From: Betaproteobacteria bacterium
GTDB lineage: Bacteria; Pseudomonadota; Gammaproteobacteria; Burkholderiales; SG8-41
DNA: 59,264 nucleotides
Assembly (NCBI GenBank): GCA_021730905.1
Contig: JAKFYK010000067.1
Location: forward strand, 1 to 59,264
Direction: 5' to 3'
Below are positions 42,182 to 50,647 of this stretch, piece after piece; positions within the stretch are counted from its first letter, which is position 1; every line of letters begins with the position of its first letter. The notes below the pieces were generated by a model. The model saw only the letters and a list, made by a program, of their open reading frames with translations. It was not told the origin of the DNA and did no database searches. The translations under genes and the position numbers were made by a program.

Positions 42182-43162
42182 ATGCGTATCAACGGCAAAG
42201 CAGCGATGGCCATGGCCATTGCAGCAGGCGTGTCCGCCACGCTTGCATCAGGCAGCGCGCAAGCGCAACAGAAGTATCCGACGAAGCCGATACGGCTGGT
42301 GGTCGCGTTCACCGCCGGCGGCACGCCCGATACACTGGCGCGACTGATAGGTCCGCGCATGAGCGAGACGTTTGGGCAGCCGGTGGTGATCGAAAATCGT
42401 CCCGGCGCCGGCGGCACTATTGCCGCCAATATCGTCGCCAAGGCGGCACCCGACGGCTATACGCTATTGGGAACATCAAATGCTTTTGCGATAACCGCAG
42501 CCTTGCAACCGAACCTGCCCTACGACCCGCTCAAGGATTTTTCCGGTGTCGCAAGCATCGGCTTCAGCACCACTGCGCTGATCGTGGCGCCGTCGCTCGG
42601 CATCAAATCCGCCAAGGAACTCATTGCGCTCAGCCACGCCCAGCCCGGCAAGATATTGTTCGGCTCCGCCGGCGCCGGCAGCGGCACCCACATCAACGCG
42701 GAAAGGTTCAGATTCGCCGCGGGCATGAAAGCGGTACATGTGGCGTTCAAGGGCCAGCCGGAGTTCATCATCGAAATCGTTGCCGGGCGCGTGCACTTCG
42801 GCATGGCCGGCCTTGGCCCCGCGATGCCGTTGATCAAGGATGGCAGATTGTTGCCGCTGGTGATGGTGCCCAACCGCACGCCGCTGTTTCCCGATGTACC
42901 CGCGATCACGGAAGTGCTGCCCGGCGCGGGCCGCGATGGTTCGCAGATGTGGCTCGCTCCTGCCGGGGCGCCGCGCGCTGTTCTGCAACAGATCAGTAGG
43001 GAAATCGCGCGCATACTCGCCCTGCCCGAGGTCAAAGAGCGTTTGCAGAACATCGCTTTTCATATCGCGCCCGCTACACCGGAGGAAACCGATCGCATGT
43101 TGCGCAGCGATATTGCTGCGTTTAACAAAGTGGTGCAGGACGCCGGTCTGCGGCCCAGGTAA
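42182..43162 (+). CDS. Bug family (TctC-type) periplasmic substrate-binding protein 2
   Basis: This 326-residue receptor starts at ATG 42182. The signal peptide (AMAMAIAAGVSATLASGSAQ) is followed by the mature KYPTKPIRLVVAFTAGGTPD. Bug landmarks are IENRPGAGGTIAANIVAKAA and FKGQPEFIIEIVAGRVHFGM. It is a close paralog of the next gene, which begins 18 bp after its stop, and the two probably arose by tandem duplication. It is divergent from the alpha/beta hydrolase gene. Confidence 0.93.
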   Translation: MRINGKAAMAMAIAAGVSATLASGSAQAQQKYPTKPIRLVVAFTAGGTPDTLARLIGPRMSETFGQPVVIENRPGAGGTIAANIVAKAAPDGYTLLGTSNAFAITAALQPNLPYDPLKDFSGVASIGFSTTALIVAPSLGIKSAKELIALSHAQPGKILFGSAGAGSGTHINAERFRFAAGMKAVHVAFKGQPEFIIEIVAGRVHFGMAGLGPAMPLIKDGRLLPLVMVPNRTPLFPDVPAITEVLPGAGRDGSQMWLAPAGAPRAVLQQISREIARILALPEVKERLQNIAFHIAPATPEETDRMLRSDIAAFNKVVQDAGLRPR

Positions 43163-43180
43163 CGACGACCGCGGAATCCA

Positions 43181-44164
43181 ATGAAAACAGCAAACGTGCG
43201 CGCGTTGCCGGGAGTAATGATCGCGCTTATCACCGTTGCGGTGCCGTCCGCAACCGCGCATGCACAACAAAAGTATCCGGCAAAACCGATACGCATGATC
43301 GTGCCGTCGAGCGCCGGTGGCACGCAGGACACGCTCGCGCGCCTGTTCGCGCCCAAACTCGGAGAGCGCTTGGGGCAACCCGTCGTCGTCGAAAACCGCC
43401 CCGGCGCCGGCGGCATGATCGGCGCTTCCATCGTCGCCAAGGCCACGCCCGATGGTTACACGTTGTTGCTCGGCGGGCCGGGTTTCGCCGTGAACGCAGG
43501 CGTGCGCGACAGTCTTCCCTACGACCCCGTCAAAGATTTCAGCGGCGTGGCGCAAATCGGCTACAGCACCACGGTGCTGGTGGTAAGTCCGTCGCTGGGT
43601 GTAAAGTCAGTCAAAGAACTCATCGCGCTGGCGCGCGCGCAGCCGGGCAAGATTCTGTTCGGTTCCTCCGGCGCAGGCAGCGCCACCTTTATGAACGCCG
43701 AGCGATTCCGCATGGCCGCGGGCATCAAGGCCGCGCACGTGGGGTTCAAGGGCCAGCCGGAATTTTTGCTGGAAATCGCCGCCGGCCGCATACATTACGG
43801 CGTGGGTGGATTGGGGCCGTCGCTCAGTTTTATCAAGAACGGACAACTGCTGCCGCTGGCGGTGACAACCTTGAAGCGCGCGCCGCTGCTGCCCGACGTG
43901 CCCACCGCCGCCGAAGTCGTGCCGGGCTGGGGACGCGACGGCTCGCAAGGCATACTCGCGCCCTCGCCAACGCCGCGCGCCATCGTGCATCAGATCAATA
44001 AGGAAATGGCTCGCCTGCTTGAAACGCCCGAAGTACGGGATAAGTTACTCGGCGTGGATTTCAACATTCTCACCAGCACGCCGGAGGAATACGACAAGAT
44101 GCTGCGCGCGGATATTGCAACGTTTACGCGGGTGGCGAAGGAGGCGGGATTGCGGGTGAAGTAG
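43181..44164 (+). CDS. Bug family (TctC-type) periplasmic substrate-binding protein 3
   Basis: This 327-residue paralog of the preceding receptor shares PIRMIVPSSAGGTQDTLARL, NRPGAGGMIGASIVAKATPD, FKGQPEFLLEIAAGRIHYG and a matching C-terminus. A signal peptide ends near AHAQQ (residue 30). Tandem retention of two close but distinct receptors suggests related ligands rather than gene dosage. No TctAB or other permease follows. Confidence 0.93.
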   Translation: MKTANVRALPGVMIALITVAVPSATAHAQQKYPAKPIRMIVPSSAGGTQDTLARLFAPKLGERLGQPVVVENRPGAGGMIGASIVAKATPDGYTLLLGGPGFAVNAGVRDSLPYDPVKDFSGVAQIGYSTTVLVVSPSLGVKSVKELIALARAQPGKILFGSSGAGSATFMNAERFRMAAGIKAAHVGFKGQPEFLLEIAAGRIHYGVGGLGPSLSFIKNGQLLPLAVTTLKRAPLLPDVPTAAEVVPGWGRDGSQGILAPSPTPRAIVHQINKEMARLLETPEVRDKLLGVDFNILTSTPEEYDKMLRADIATFTRVAKEAGLRVK

Positions 44165-44199
44165 GTCGATTTACGAAAGGGCGGCAACCGATTCGCAGA

Positions 44200-44451
44200 T
44201 CAAATATTCTCGTCGCCCCACTTTCGCATCAATGCCTTCAGCTCGGGCCCCGTCGAAGCAGATTTCATTCGTTCGATATCGCTCAGGCTGACGGTCTCGA
44301 AGCCAGTGATCCCTGTTGCGACACAGAACACATTCATCCGATACGCCCCACAGCTCTCGCATTTGCCCAGTATGTATTCAAAGCCGCCCGCATGGCCAAG
44401 ATCGAGTTCTGAAATCCACGATGGCTTTTTGCAGCAGGTTGGCTGATTCAT
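44200..44451 (-). CDS. Small unrecognised protein with paired cysteines
   Basis: This 83-residue protein (MNQPTCCKKPSWISELDLGH…) carries Cys6-Cys7 and a later CESCGAY motif that could form a small zinc-binding site. The remainder is helical and ends in ALMRKWGDENI. Composition looks like coding sequence. I know no function. It is isolated, between a Bug gene and a broken gene. Confidence 0.5.
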   Translation of the reverse strand: MNQPTCCKKPSWISELDLGHAGGFEYILGKCESCGAYRMNVFCVATGITGFETVSLSDIERMKSASTGPELKALMRKWGDENI

Positions 44452-44537
44452 TGCTGCGTTGAAGCCTAACGCGTGCGTTCCACGGCCAGCCGCGTTCGGC
44501 CAGTCCGTCTTTGGTGCGAAGGGCTAGAAGACATGGT

Positions 44538-44921
44538 CTAAGGCCACGCGATGACATTACCACTAATCGCATCAACCAATACTTCAGTCTGCCATTGCGA
44601 CTTTCCCGATGCCTCATTTGGTGATCGCGTTACCAGAACAGGGATTAACCAAATCAGCTTCCCTTCTAGGCGAGTCCGCCAAAGCTGCAATTCCTGCTCT
44701 GGCACACGATACATACGCTACGGTGCTCCACGTATCAATTCGGCTGGCGGGGATACCTCAAGCTCTTGCCTGCGAGATTCCTTTATCTCCCGTAACTTTC
44801 CAGTAACGTAGTCAAATGCTACAGAGATTGCTTTTTGTTTAGAGATTGCGGAAGGTTGGGCAAAACAGAACGCTACGCCGCATGTAAGCATGACAGCGAT
44901 GGATGGGAGTAGCAGACGCAT
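44538..44921 (-). pseudogene. Exported PepSY-like protein gene broken by an in-frame amber codon
   Basis: The gene starts MRLLLPSIAVMLTCGVAFCF, a clear signal peptide, and runs to a TAG at 44718-44720. The same frame continues past it for 59 more codons as convincing protein (RMYRVPEQELQLW, WLIPVLVTRSPNE, VLVDAISGNVIAWP) to a TAG at 44538-44540. The last motif is PepSY-like (VDAxxGxV). A single-base change giving the internal stop is the simplest reading. Suppression is possible but unsupported. Confidence 0.65.
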
Positions 44922-44929
44922 GCCGTTTA

Positions 44930-44956
44930 CTATTTATTTTTATTGAACTTTTGCCC
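44930..44956 (-). repeat. AT-rich repeat, copy R9 (diverged)
   Basis: On the minus strand it reads AAAAGTTCAATAAAAATAAA then TAGTAAA. It aligns with the R1/R5 consensus at about 20 of 24 positions. Like R1 it contains the CAATAA that ends the upstream gene (here the Bug gene at 44940). Confidence 0.45.
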
Positions 44957-45911
44957 CGGACGCCTTGACCACCTTTGCCCACTTCTCGGTCTCCATCGTA
45001 TGCAGCGTCCAGAAATCCGCCGGGCTGCCCGCAATCGGCGTGCCGCCCATTTCCGCCAGACGTTGCAGCATTTTCGGATCTTTCAGCGCGTCGTTCACTT
45101 CGCGATTGATGCGGCTGATGATGACCTCCGGCGTGCCTTTGGGCACTGCAAGCCCGAACCACGCGCTGGCTTCAAAACCCGGCACGCTTTCCGCGACCGT
45201 CGGCACGTTTGGCAATACAGGTGAGCGCTGCGCGGTAGTGACGGCCAGCGCCCGCAAGTCGCCAGAACGCACATAAGTAATGCACCCCGGCATGTTTTCG
45301 AACATCACGTGCATTTGTCCGGCGATCAAATCGACCAATGCCGGCGCCGAACCCTTGTAGGCGATATGCACCAGGTTGACGCCGGTCATCGCCTTGAACA
45401 ATTCGCCCGACAGGTGCACCGAGGTGCCGACACCGCCGGAGGTGAAATTGAGTTTGCCGGGATTTGCTTTCGCGTGTGCGATGAACTCCTGCACGTTTTT
45501 CGCCGGCGCATTCTTCGGCACGATCATCACGTTGGGCACCCGCATCAATCCCGCGCCAGAAGCCATGTCGCGCAGGAAGTTGAACGTGAGATTGGGGTAG
45601 AGCGTGGCGTTGATCGCATTCGCCGGGTTGGTGAGAAACCAGGTATAGCCGTCCGGCGCCGCTTTGATCGCGATCTCGGTGCCGATGTTATTGCCGGCGC
45701 CGGGGCGGTTGTCGATGACGACAGTCTGCCCCAGGCGCTCGCCCAGACGCTGGCCCATGATGCGTGCGAGTATGTCGGTGGTGCCTGCGGGCGTATACGG
45801 CACGATCCAGCGGATTGAGCGCGCGGGCCAATCGGCTGCCAGCGCATTGCCCATCGCGACACTTGTTGCTACTGCTGCGAGGAAACTCAATATCAACTTG
45901 TTCAAACGCAT
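44940..45911 (-). CDS. Bug family (TctC-type) periplasmic substrate-binding protein 4
   Basis: This 323-residue receptor starts at ATG 45911 (MRLNKLILSFLAAVATSVAM), followed by a signal cleavage near NALAAD. Family segments are WPARSIRWIVPYTPAGTTDI, IDNRPGAGNNIGTEIAIKAA and YKGSAPALVDLIAGQMHVMF. The long in-frame stretch upstream has no ribosome site and is untranslated leader. The gene is divergent from Bug gene 5, and the 197-bp gap presumably carries both promoters. Confidence 0.93.
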   Translation of the reverse strand: MRLNKLILSFLAAVATSVAMGNALAADWPARSIRWIVPYTPAGTTDILARIMGQRLGERLGQTVVIDNRPGAGNNIGTEIAIKAAPDGYTWFLTNPANAINATLYPNLTFNFLRDMASGAGLMRVPNVMIVPKNAPAKNVQEFIAHAKANPGKLNFTSGGVGTSVHLSGELFKAMTGVNLVHIAYKGSAPALVDLIAGQMHVMFENMPGCITYVRSGDLRALAVTTAQRSPVLPNVPTVAESVPGFEASAWFGLAVPKGTPEVIISRINREVNDALKDPKMLQRLAEMGGTPIAGSPADFWTLHTMETEKWAKVVKASGAKVQ

Positions 45912-46108
45912 GTTGCACTCCATAAATAAAAAGCGGAAAAAGAAAACATTTGCGGGAACGACAGTATTGGTTTTGACCACCTTGACACAGGGTGAATCGA
46001 AGAAAGCTGGGGCATGATACCGTGTTCCAGCCATAAAGTGGACATGCGCAAACGCGACCACCGGCTGCCATGTAAACTGCGTTTCCCCCTGCGAACCGGA
46101 GATATTGC

Positions 46109-47098
46109 TTGCCTACGTTCATTCATGCATTGACGCGATTCCTCACCGCGCTGGCACTCGCTGCAAATGCGGCAATGACACCCGCTGCCGACTGGAAACC
46201 CGACAAGCTCGTCGAACTCATTGTGCCCACCGGCCCCGGCAGCGGCGTCGACAACACGGCGCGCACCGTGCAGTCGATATTTCAGTCCACTAAAATGGTG
46301 GAGCAGGCCATCAACACCACCAACAAGCCCGGCGGCAACTATGGCATCGCTATGAATTACCTCGGCCAGTTCAACGGCGACGCGCACAAGCTGATGGTGC
46401 AGACGTCGACACCGCTCACCGCTGCGATACAAGGCCAGATCAAGCTCAACTACTTCGAGTTCACGCCGATTGTGAATCTGATCTCGGAGCCGATTGCGTT
46501 CGTGGTAGCCGCGAACTCGCCGCTGAAATCGGCGCGCGACCTGACGGCAAAACTGAAGGCCGATCCGGAATCCGTGAGCATCGCGCTCTCGGCCGCGCGC
46601 GGCAACGCGTTTCACATCACCGCCGCGCTGGTGGCGCGTTCGGTTCAGGCTGACATAAAGAAACTGAAGATCGTGGTGTTCAATGCTTCGAGCGAAGGCG
46701 TCACTGCCGCTGCCGGCGGCCACGTGGATGTGATGGCAGCCACACCTGCGACGGTGATGCCGCTGGTGCAGGCGGGCAAGGTGCGCATCATCGGCATCGC
46801 CTCCAACACGCGGCTCAAGGGCAACGCCGCCGCCGTGCCGACATTCAGGGATCAGGGCATCGATGCCGTATTCGATATCCCGCGTGGATTCATCGGCCCG
46901 CGCGGGCTATCGGCGGATCAGGTGCGCTACTGGGACAGCGCGTTCGCGCGTCTGGTGAAATCGGACGAGTGGAAACAGGCGGTCGAGAAAAACCAGTGGG
47001 TCGAGAATTATCTGAACAGCGCCGATTTGGGCAAGGAGTTGCGGCGGCAACACGGCATACTGAAAGATGTATTGAGCGAATTGGGCATGACGCAATAG
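46109..47098 (+). CDS. Bug family (TctC-type) periplasmic substrate-binding protein 5
   Basis: This 329-residue receptor starts at a TTG codon with GGAGAT upstream. The signal peptide FLTALALAANAAMTPAAD precedes WKPDKLVELIVPTGPGSGVD. This receptor is diverged from the other four: the NRPGAG loop is replaced by NTTNKPGGNYGIAMNYL. It is 46 bp upstream of the UGSC selenoprotein gene in the same direction, so receptor and selenoprotein may belong to one transcript and one substrate pathway. Confidence 0.9.
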   Translation: MPTFIHALTRFLTALALAANAAMTPAADWKPDKLVELIVPTGPGSGVDNTARTVQSIFQSTKMVEQAINTTNKPGGNYGIAMNYLGQFNGDAHKLMVQTSTPLTAAIQGQIKLNYFEFTPIVNLISEPIAFVVAANSPLKSARDLTAKLKADPESVSIALSAARGNAFHITAALVARSVQADIKKLKIVVFNASSEGVTAAAGGHVDVMAATPATVMPLVQAGKVRIIGIASNTRLKGNAAAVPTFRDQGIDAVFDIPRGFIGPRGLSADQVRYWDSAFARLVKSDEWKQAVEKNQWVENYLNSADLGKELRRQHGILKDVLSELGMTQ

Positions 47099-47118
47099 AA
47101 TTATAATCGCAAAAAATT

Positions 47119-47143
47119 TATTTAAAAACAAATACTTATATTA
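47119..47143 (+). repeat. Dispersed AT-rich repeat, copy R7, before the UGSC gene
   Basis: Reads ATTTAAAAACAAATACTTAT then ATT, ending one base before the ATG of the selenoprotein gene. No Shine-Dalgarno match is present in this stretch. It is identical to R3 for about 22 bp. Confidence 0.7.
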
Positions 47144-47144
47144 C

Positions 47145-48863
47145 ATGAACAACGACGGGTACTACGAAGTCTACTGGCCGCGCTCGCCGCGCCAGACCGG
47201 CATCAAGCCTCTGGCCGGGCGGCTGGAAACACTGAATGGCAGAACTATCGCGCAGGTGTGGGATTTTTTGTTTCGCGGCGATGACGTGTTCGCGCATCTC
47301 GAAACGGCCATCAAGGAAAAATTTCCCACAGTAAAGTTTGTGAGCTGGCGCGAGTTCGGCAGCACGCACGGCGGCGAAGAAAAAGAAGCGATCGCCGAGT
47401 TCGCAAAAAAATTCAAAGCCATGGGGGTCGATGCCGTCATCTCCGGCATGGCGTGTTGAGGCTCCTGCACGCCCGCCGTGTTGCGGGCCAGTGCAGCGTG
47501 CGAGGAGATGGGTTACCCGACGTCTTCGCTGACCTGCGAAGGTTTTCTCCGCCAGGCGGCGGCAACTTCGATCGGCCTGGGCATGCCCAATATTCCGCTG
47601 GCGCTGGTACCGGGACATATCGGCACCAAGAGCAACGAGGAATTGAAACGTGACGTGATCGAAGTCACCGCTAAGCATGTGATTGAAAACCTCACCATGC
47701 AGCCGGCGCCGAAGGGAAAGTCGTCCGAACCCGCTGCACGCGACGTTATCTTCAAAGGCGGTTTCAACGCGGTGAACAAATATTTTTACGACAACGAGTT
47801 GTCCGACGGTCTGCCCATCGTGCCGCCGACGCTTGAAGCGATTGAAGCGTTTTTAAAATTCACCGACCGCGATCCAAATGAAGTACTGGGCGTCATCCTC
47901 CCCGACAGCCGTGCCGCAACCCTCTGGAGTATCGCGGTCAACGGCGTGATGGCGGGCTGCAAACCCGAATACATGCCGGTGCTGATTGCCGCCGTCGAAG
48001 GCATGTGCGATCCGAAATACGGCGTCGAGCACAGCGGCAATACACCCGGCGGCGACACGCTGATCATCCTCAACGGCCCGATCATCAAACAACTCGGTTT
48101 TAACTACACGCAGGGGGCGCTGCGCGACGGCTTCATGCCGAATACGTCGATAGGGCGTTTCTGGCGGCTGTACCAAAGGAACGTCGCGGGCTTTCTGCCA
48201 CACAAGACCGACAAGGCGACCTTCGGCAATACATGGAGAGTGGTGTGCGCGGAAAACGAGGACGTGCTGGAAAGCATCGGCTGGGAGAACACCGCGCAGG
48301 AAATGGGCTTTGCGCGCGGCGACAACACGGTGACCATTGCGCGCTACACCGGCGGCGGTTCGTTCTCGTCGGTATCGGGCAGCACGCCGGAGGAACTGCT
48401 GCCTTACGTGGCGGATTCAGTGCTCAAGTACCACATGTGGCAAATCACGTTTACCACCAGCCACGGCAACGGCATGCTGCGCCCGCTGGTGGTGCTAAGC
48501 CCGATCCTCGTCGAGACCATCGCGAAAGCAGGGTGGTCGAAAGCCGACGTCAAACAGTATCTCTACGATCATGCGCGGCTGCCGGCGTGGGAATTCGAGC
48601 GCCAGTTGCGCGTGTGGAACATCCGCGGCGTGTGGGATTTGAAAGACGACGTGCGCAATGGCCGCATTCCCAAGGTGTTTTACGAATCCGATGACGAAAA
48701 CCGGCTGGTGCCCATCGTGTGGAAACCGGAAGATTTCATGATCGCGGTCAGCGGCGACCCGTTGCGCAACAACATGTACGTGTTTGCGCACAACGGGTTT
48801 CTCGGTTACCCCACGGGCAAGAAGATACAACTGCCGAAGGGTTGGGACGCCAATCAGGTATAA
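47145..48863 (+). CDS. UGSC family selenoprotein (in-frame TGA read as selenocysteine)
   Basis: One frame of 573 codons is interrupted only by TGA at 47457-47459 (codon 105). With selenocysteine there, the sequence is SGMACUGSCTPAVLRAS, the UGSC motif of a family in which U is Sec or Cys. The upstream part (WPRSPRQTGIKPLAGRLETL, AQVWDFLFRGDDVF) and the downstream part (CEEMGYPTSSLTCEGFLRQA) form one continuous domain, so a stop here would cut it in half. Residues from about 165 to 572 are a second domain (ELSDGLPIVPPTLEAIEAFL, HSGNTPGGDTLIILNGPIIK) with no function I can name. A SECIS-like hairpin begins 5 nt after the TGA. Cys104, Sec105 and Cys108 are probable redox or catalytic residues. 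selA, selB, selD and the Sec tRNA gene are not in this window. Translation of the two pieces as separate proteins is the alternative. Confidence 0.8.
47465..47496 (+). promoter_or_regulatory. Candidate bacterial SECIS element
   Basis: Immediately after the Sec codon, CTGCAC (47465-47470) and GCCCGC (47471-47476) pair with GCGGGC (47483-47488) and GTGCAG (47491-47496). The 6-nt loop is CGTGTT, with a CA bulge on the 3' side. The loop G lies 19-21 nt after the TGA, inside the 16-37 nt range usual for SelB-binding elements, and is followed by U. All 12 pairs are Watson-Crick. Confidence 0.7.
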
Positions 48864-48950
48864 AAGAGGGCATTTGTTTAGTGTCCGCTTTCTTTCCTGC
48901 CGCGCGCGCCGGCGGGTGCTGTCGTTCCCGATACCGTTGTGATGCCTGCG

Positions 48951-50147
48951 TTACGCCCCGTTTTTCATGCGCGCTAGCAATTCCTTCCACAGAACAATGC
49001 GTTCGGAACTGCCTGCCCCTTGAAGGCTGCGGCCCGATTGATCTTTGGCAAGCCACAGTCCGGAACCATTGAAACTGTACACTGGCACGAGGTCAGTACG
49101 GCTTGATGAGGATTGTATGGTCTTGTTGGCGCTATCGAGAATCAGCGGCTCCGCATCCGGTGTGGGGTAATACGCCAGCACCATGTGCGCGCGGTTATAA
49201 AGGTTGATTTCCTTGACATAGGTGATTTGCAGTTTTTCCTCGGCGACGCCCAGCGCGCGCAAAGTAAAATACTTGGCAATTGCAAAATCCTCGCAGTCGC
49301 CGCCGTTGCTCGATAAAAATTCAATCGGCATCGCCCAGTAATCATCCACGCCCCAGTGCTCGCGGTCGGTCTTGAATGGCGTGCGATTCATGAAATCGTT
49401 GAAAAGCTCCAGCTTATGACGCTCGGCCGCTGCACGATTTTTCGGATTACTCACTAGCGCGCGCCATTGGGTGAGCCGCCCCCGAGCCACCGGGCCGAAA
49501 GTGTCCGTCAGCCTGGCGATTTGCGCGTCGCTGACAGGACGCACCTCCTGCGCAAGTTCAAGTGCGTTAAAAACCACAGCGGAGGCGGTGGTACCACCCG
49601 GCTGCACGTTCAACGTCGAGTGGTGCGACAAGACGCTGATCCGCTGCAGCGCACCTACGTTGCCTGGCTGCGCACGGTCGGGCCTTAGACGGTTAACCGG
49701 GATACGCGCGCCTCCTTCCTGCCGGTGGAGGTTCGACGAAGCGCTCTTGTGAAGGCCGGCGCCTCGTTCCACGAACTCTACAGGACGGTGGAGCAGCGGC
49801 TCAGGAAGGGCGATGTTTGTGCGGAGCGGTTGCGGCAGGGCGATCACGATGGCTATTGCATCAGCTGCAACCTGCTGCGTTTCCTCGCCCCGCCCTGGGC
49901 TCACCAATCTCATCGCGTCAGTTTGAACGCGCAGCAATGTCTCACTGTGCGTTACCGGCAGGTCGCCAGTGGCACCCGATATGCGACTTGATTTCTCTAT
50001 CGTCAAGCTATCTATCACATACACCCAAGTCGCGCTGAAGGTGCCGATGAACGGGCCTGCCACCATGACGATTGCGAGAACATTGCAGGTGAAGCGCGGG
50101 AGCGAATGAAGCAACATAACGATGCGATGCGGGTGCGATGCGGTCAA
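48951..50147 (-). CDS. Transglutaminase-like cysteine protease (BTLCP/LapG-like) with uncertain N-terminus
   Basis: The last 200 of 398 residues are a bacterial transglutaminase-like cysteine protease. They carry Cys285 in SSNGGDCEDFAIAKYF, His321 in YNRAHMVLAYYPTPD and Asp338 in PLILDSANKTI. LapG-type proteases trim surface adhesins in the periplasm under cyclic-di-GMP control. Residues 1-190 do not look like any domain I know. They contain one hydrophobic stretch (NVLAIVMVAGPFIGTFSATW) and many Arg/Pro/His residues typical of a wrong frame, so the real start may be internal or the 5' part damaged. No LapD partner is adjacent, and a transposase remnant lies just upstream. Confidence 0.7.
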   Translation of the reverse strand: MTASHPHRIVMLLHSLPRFTCNVLAIVMVAGPFIGTFSATWVYVIDSLTIEKSSRISGATGDLPVTHSETLLRVQTDAMRLVSPGRGEETQQVAADAIAIVIALPQPLRTNIALPEPLLHRPVEFVERGAGLHKSASSNLHRQEGGARIPVNRLRPDRAQPGNVGALQRISVLSHHSTLNVQPGGTTASAVVFNALELAQEVRPVSDAQIARLTDTFGPVARGRLTQWRALVSNPKNRAAAERHKLELFNDFMNRTPFKTDREHWGVDDYWAMPIEFLSSNGGDCEDFAIAKYFTLRALGVAEEKLQITYVKEINLYNRAHMVLAYYPTPDAEPLILDSANKTIQSSSSRTDLVPVYSFNGSGLWLAKDQSGRSLQGAGSSERIVLWKELLARMKNGA

Positions 50148-50225
50148 ACCGCCAGCAGCAGGGAGGAAAGACGCTGTTTAGCGCTGCGTCATTGAAGCCG
50201 GGTTCATCTGATCAACGCGTTAGGC

Positions 50226-50558
50226 TTGAGCGTGCTGAAATCGCCACCACGATCACCCAAGGCAAATACGATCTGCGAAAGGGTGATCAGCACGATACGG
50301 CATGAGTGCATGGACTGGATGATTCCGCTCTCGGAGGCGCACCTGCGCGGGATCCTGAAAATTTTGGTAGAACATTACAATCGCAGAAGGCCGCACAGCA
50401 GTTTGGGTCCGGGAGTGCCGGGCCCGCCGCACGCAGGGGTTGTGAACGCAAACCCATCGAACTTCCGCCATCGGTTGGAGAAGGGTGCTTACGTACGCGC
50501 AAGACTACTGCTTGGGAGATTGCACCATGAGTACTACCTCGCGCCCCCTGCGATTTGA
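50226..50558 (+). pseudogene. Integrase-core transposase C-terminal remnant (IS481/IS3-like)
   Basis: The frame encodes VLKSPPRSPKANTICERVIS, then DWMIPLSEAHLRGILKILVE and HYNRRRPHSSLGPGVP, the end of a DDE integrase-core transposase with its final catalytic Glu. The helix-turn-helix part and the first two catalytic Asp residues are missing, so it cannot act. About 25 bp before it the sequence no longer matches. It shows a past insertion next to the LapG-like gene. The 90 bp after it hold nothing recognisable. Confidence 0.75.
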
Positions 50559-50647
50559 TTCGCCATGGAAACCCTGCGAGTTAGCGCGACGGCTATTCTT
50601 GCGGAGTACGGCGAAGCGGAACCTTCGAGCGCTTAAGTAAAACGGCT

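Noticed and set aside
40198..42441. Long frame extending the alpha/beta hydrolase to 747 residues
   Set aside because: The extra N-terminus reads as the antisense of the Bug gene at 42182 and has no ribosome site; ATG 42084 is a better start.
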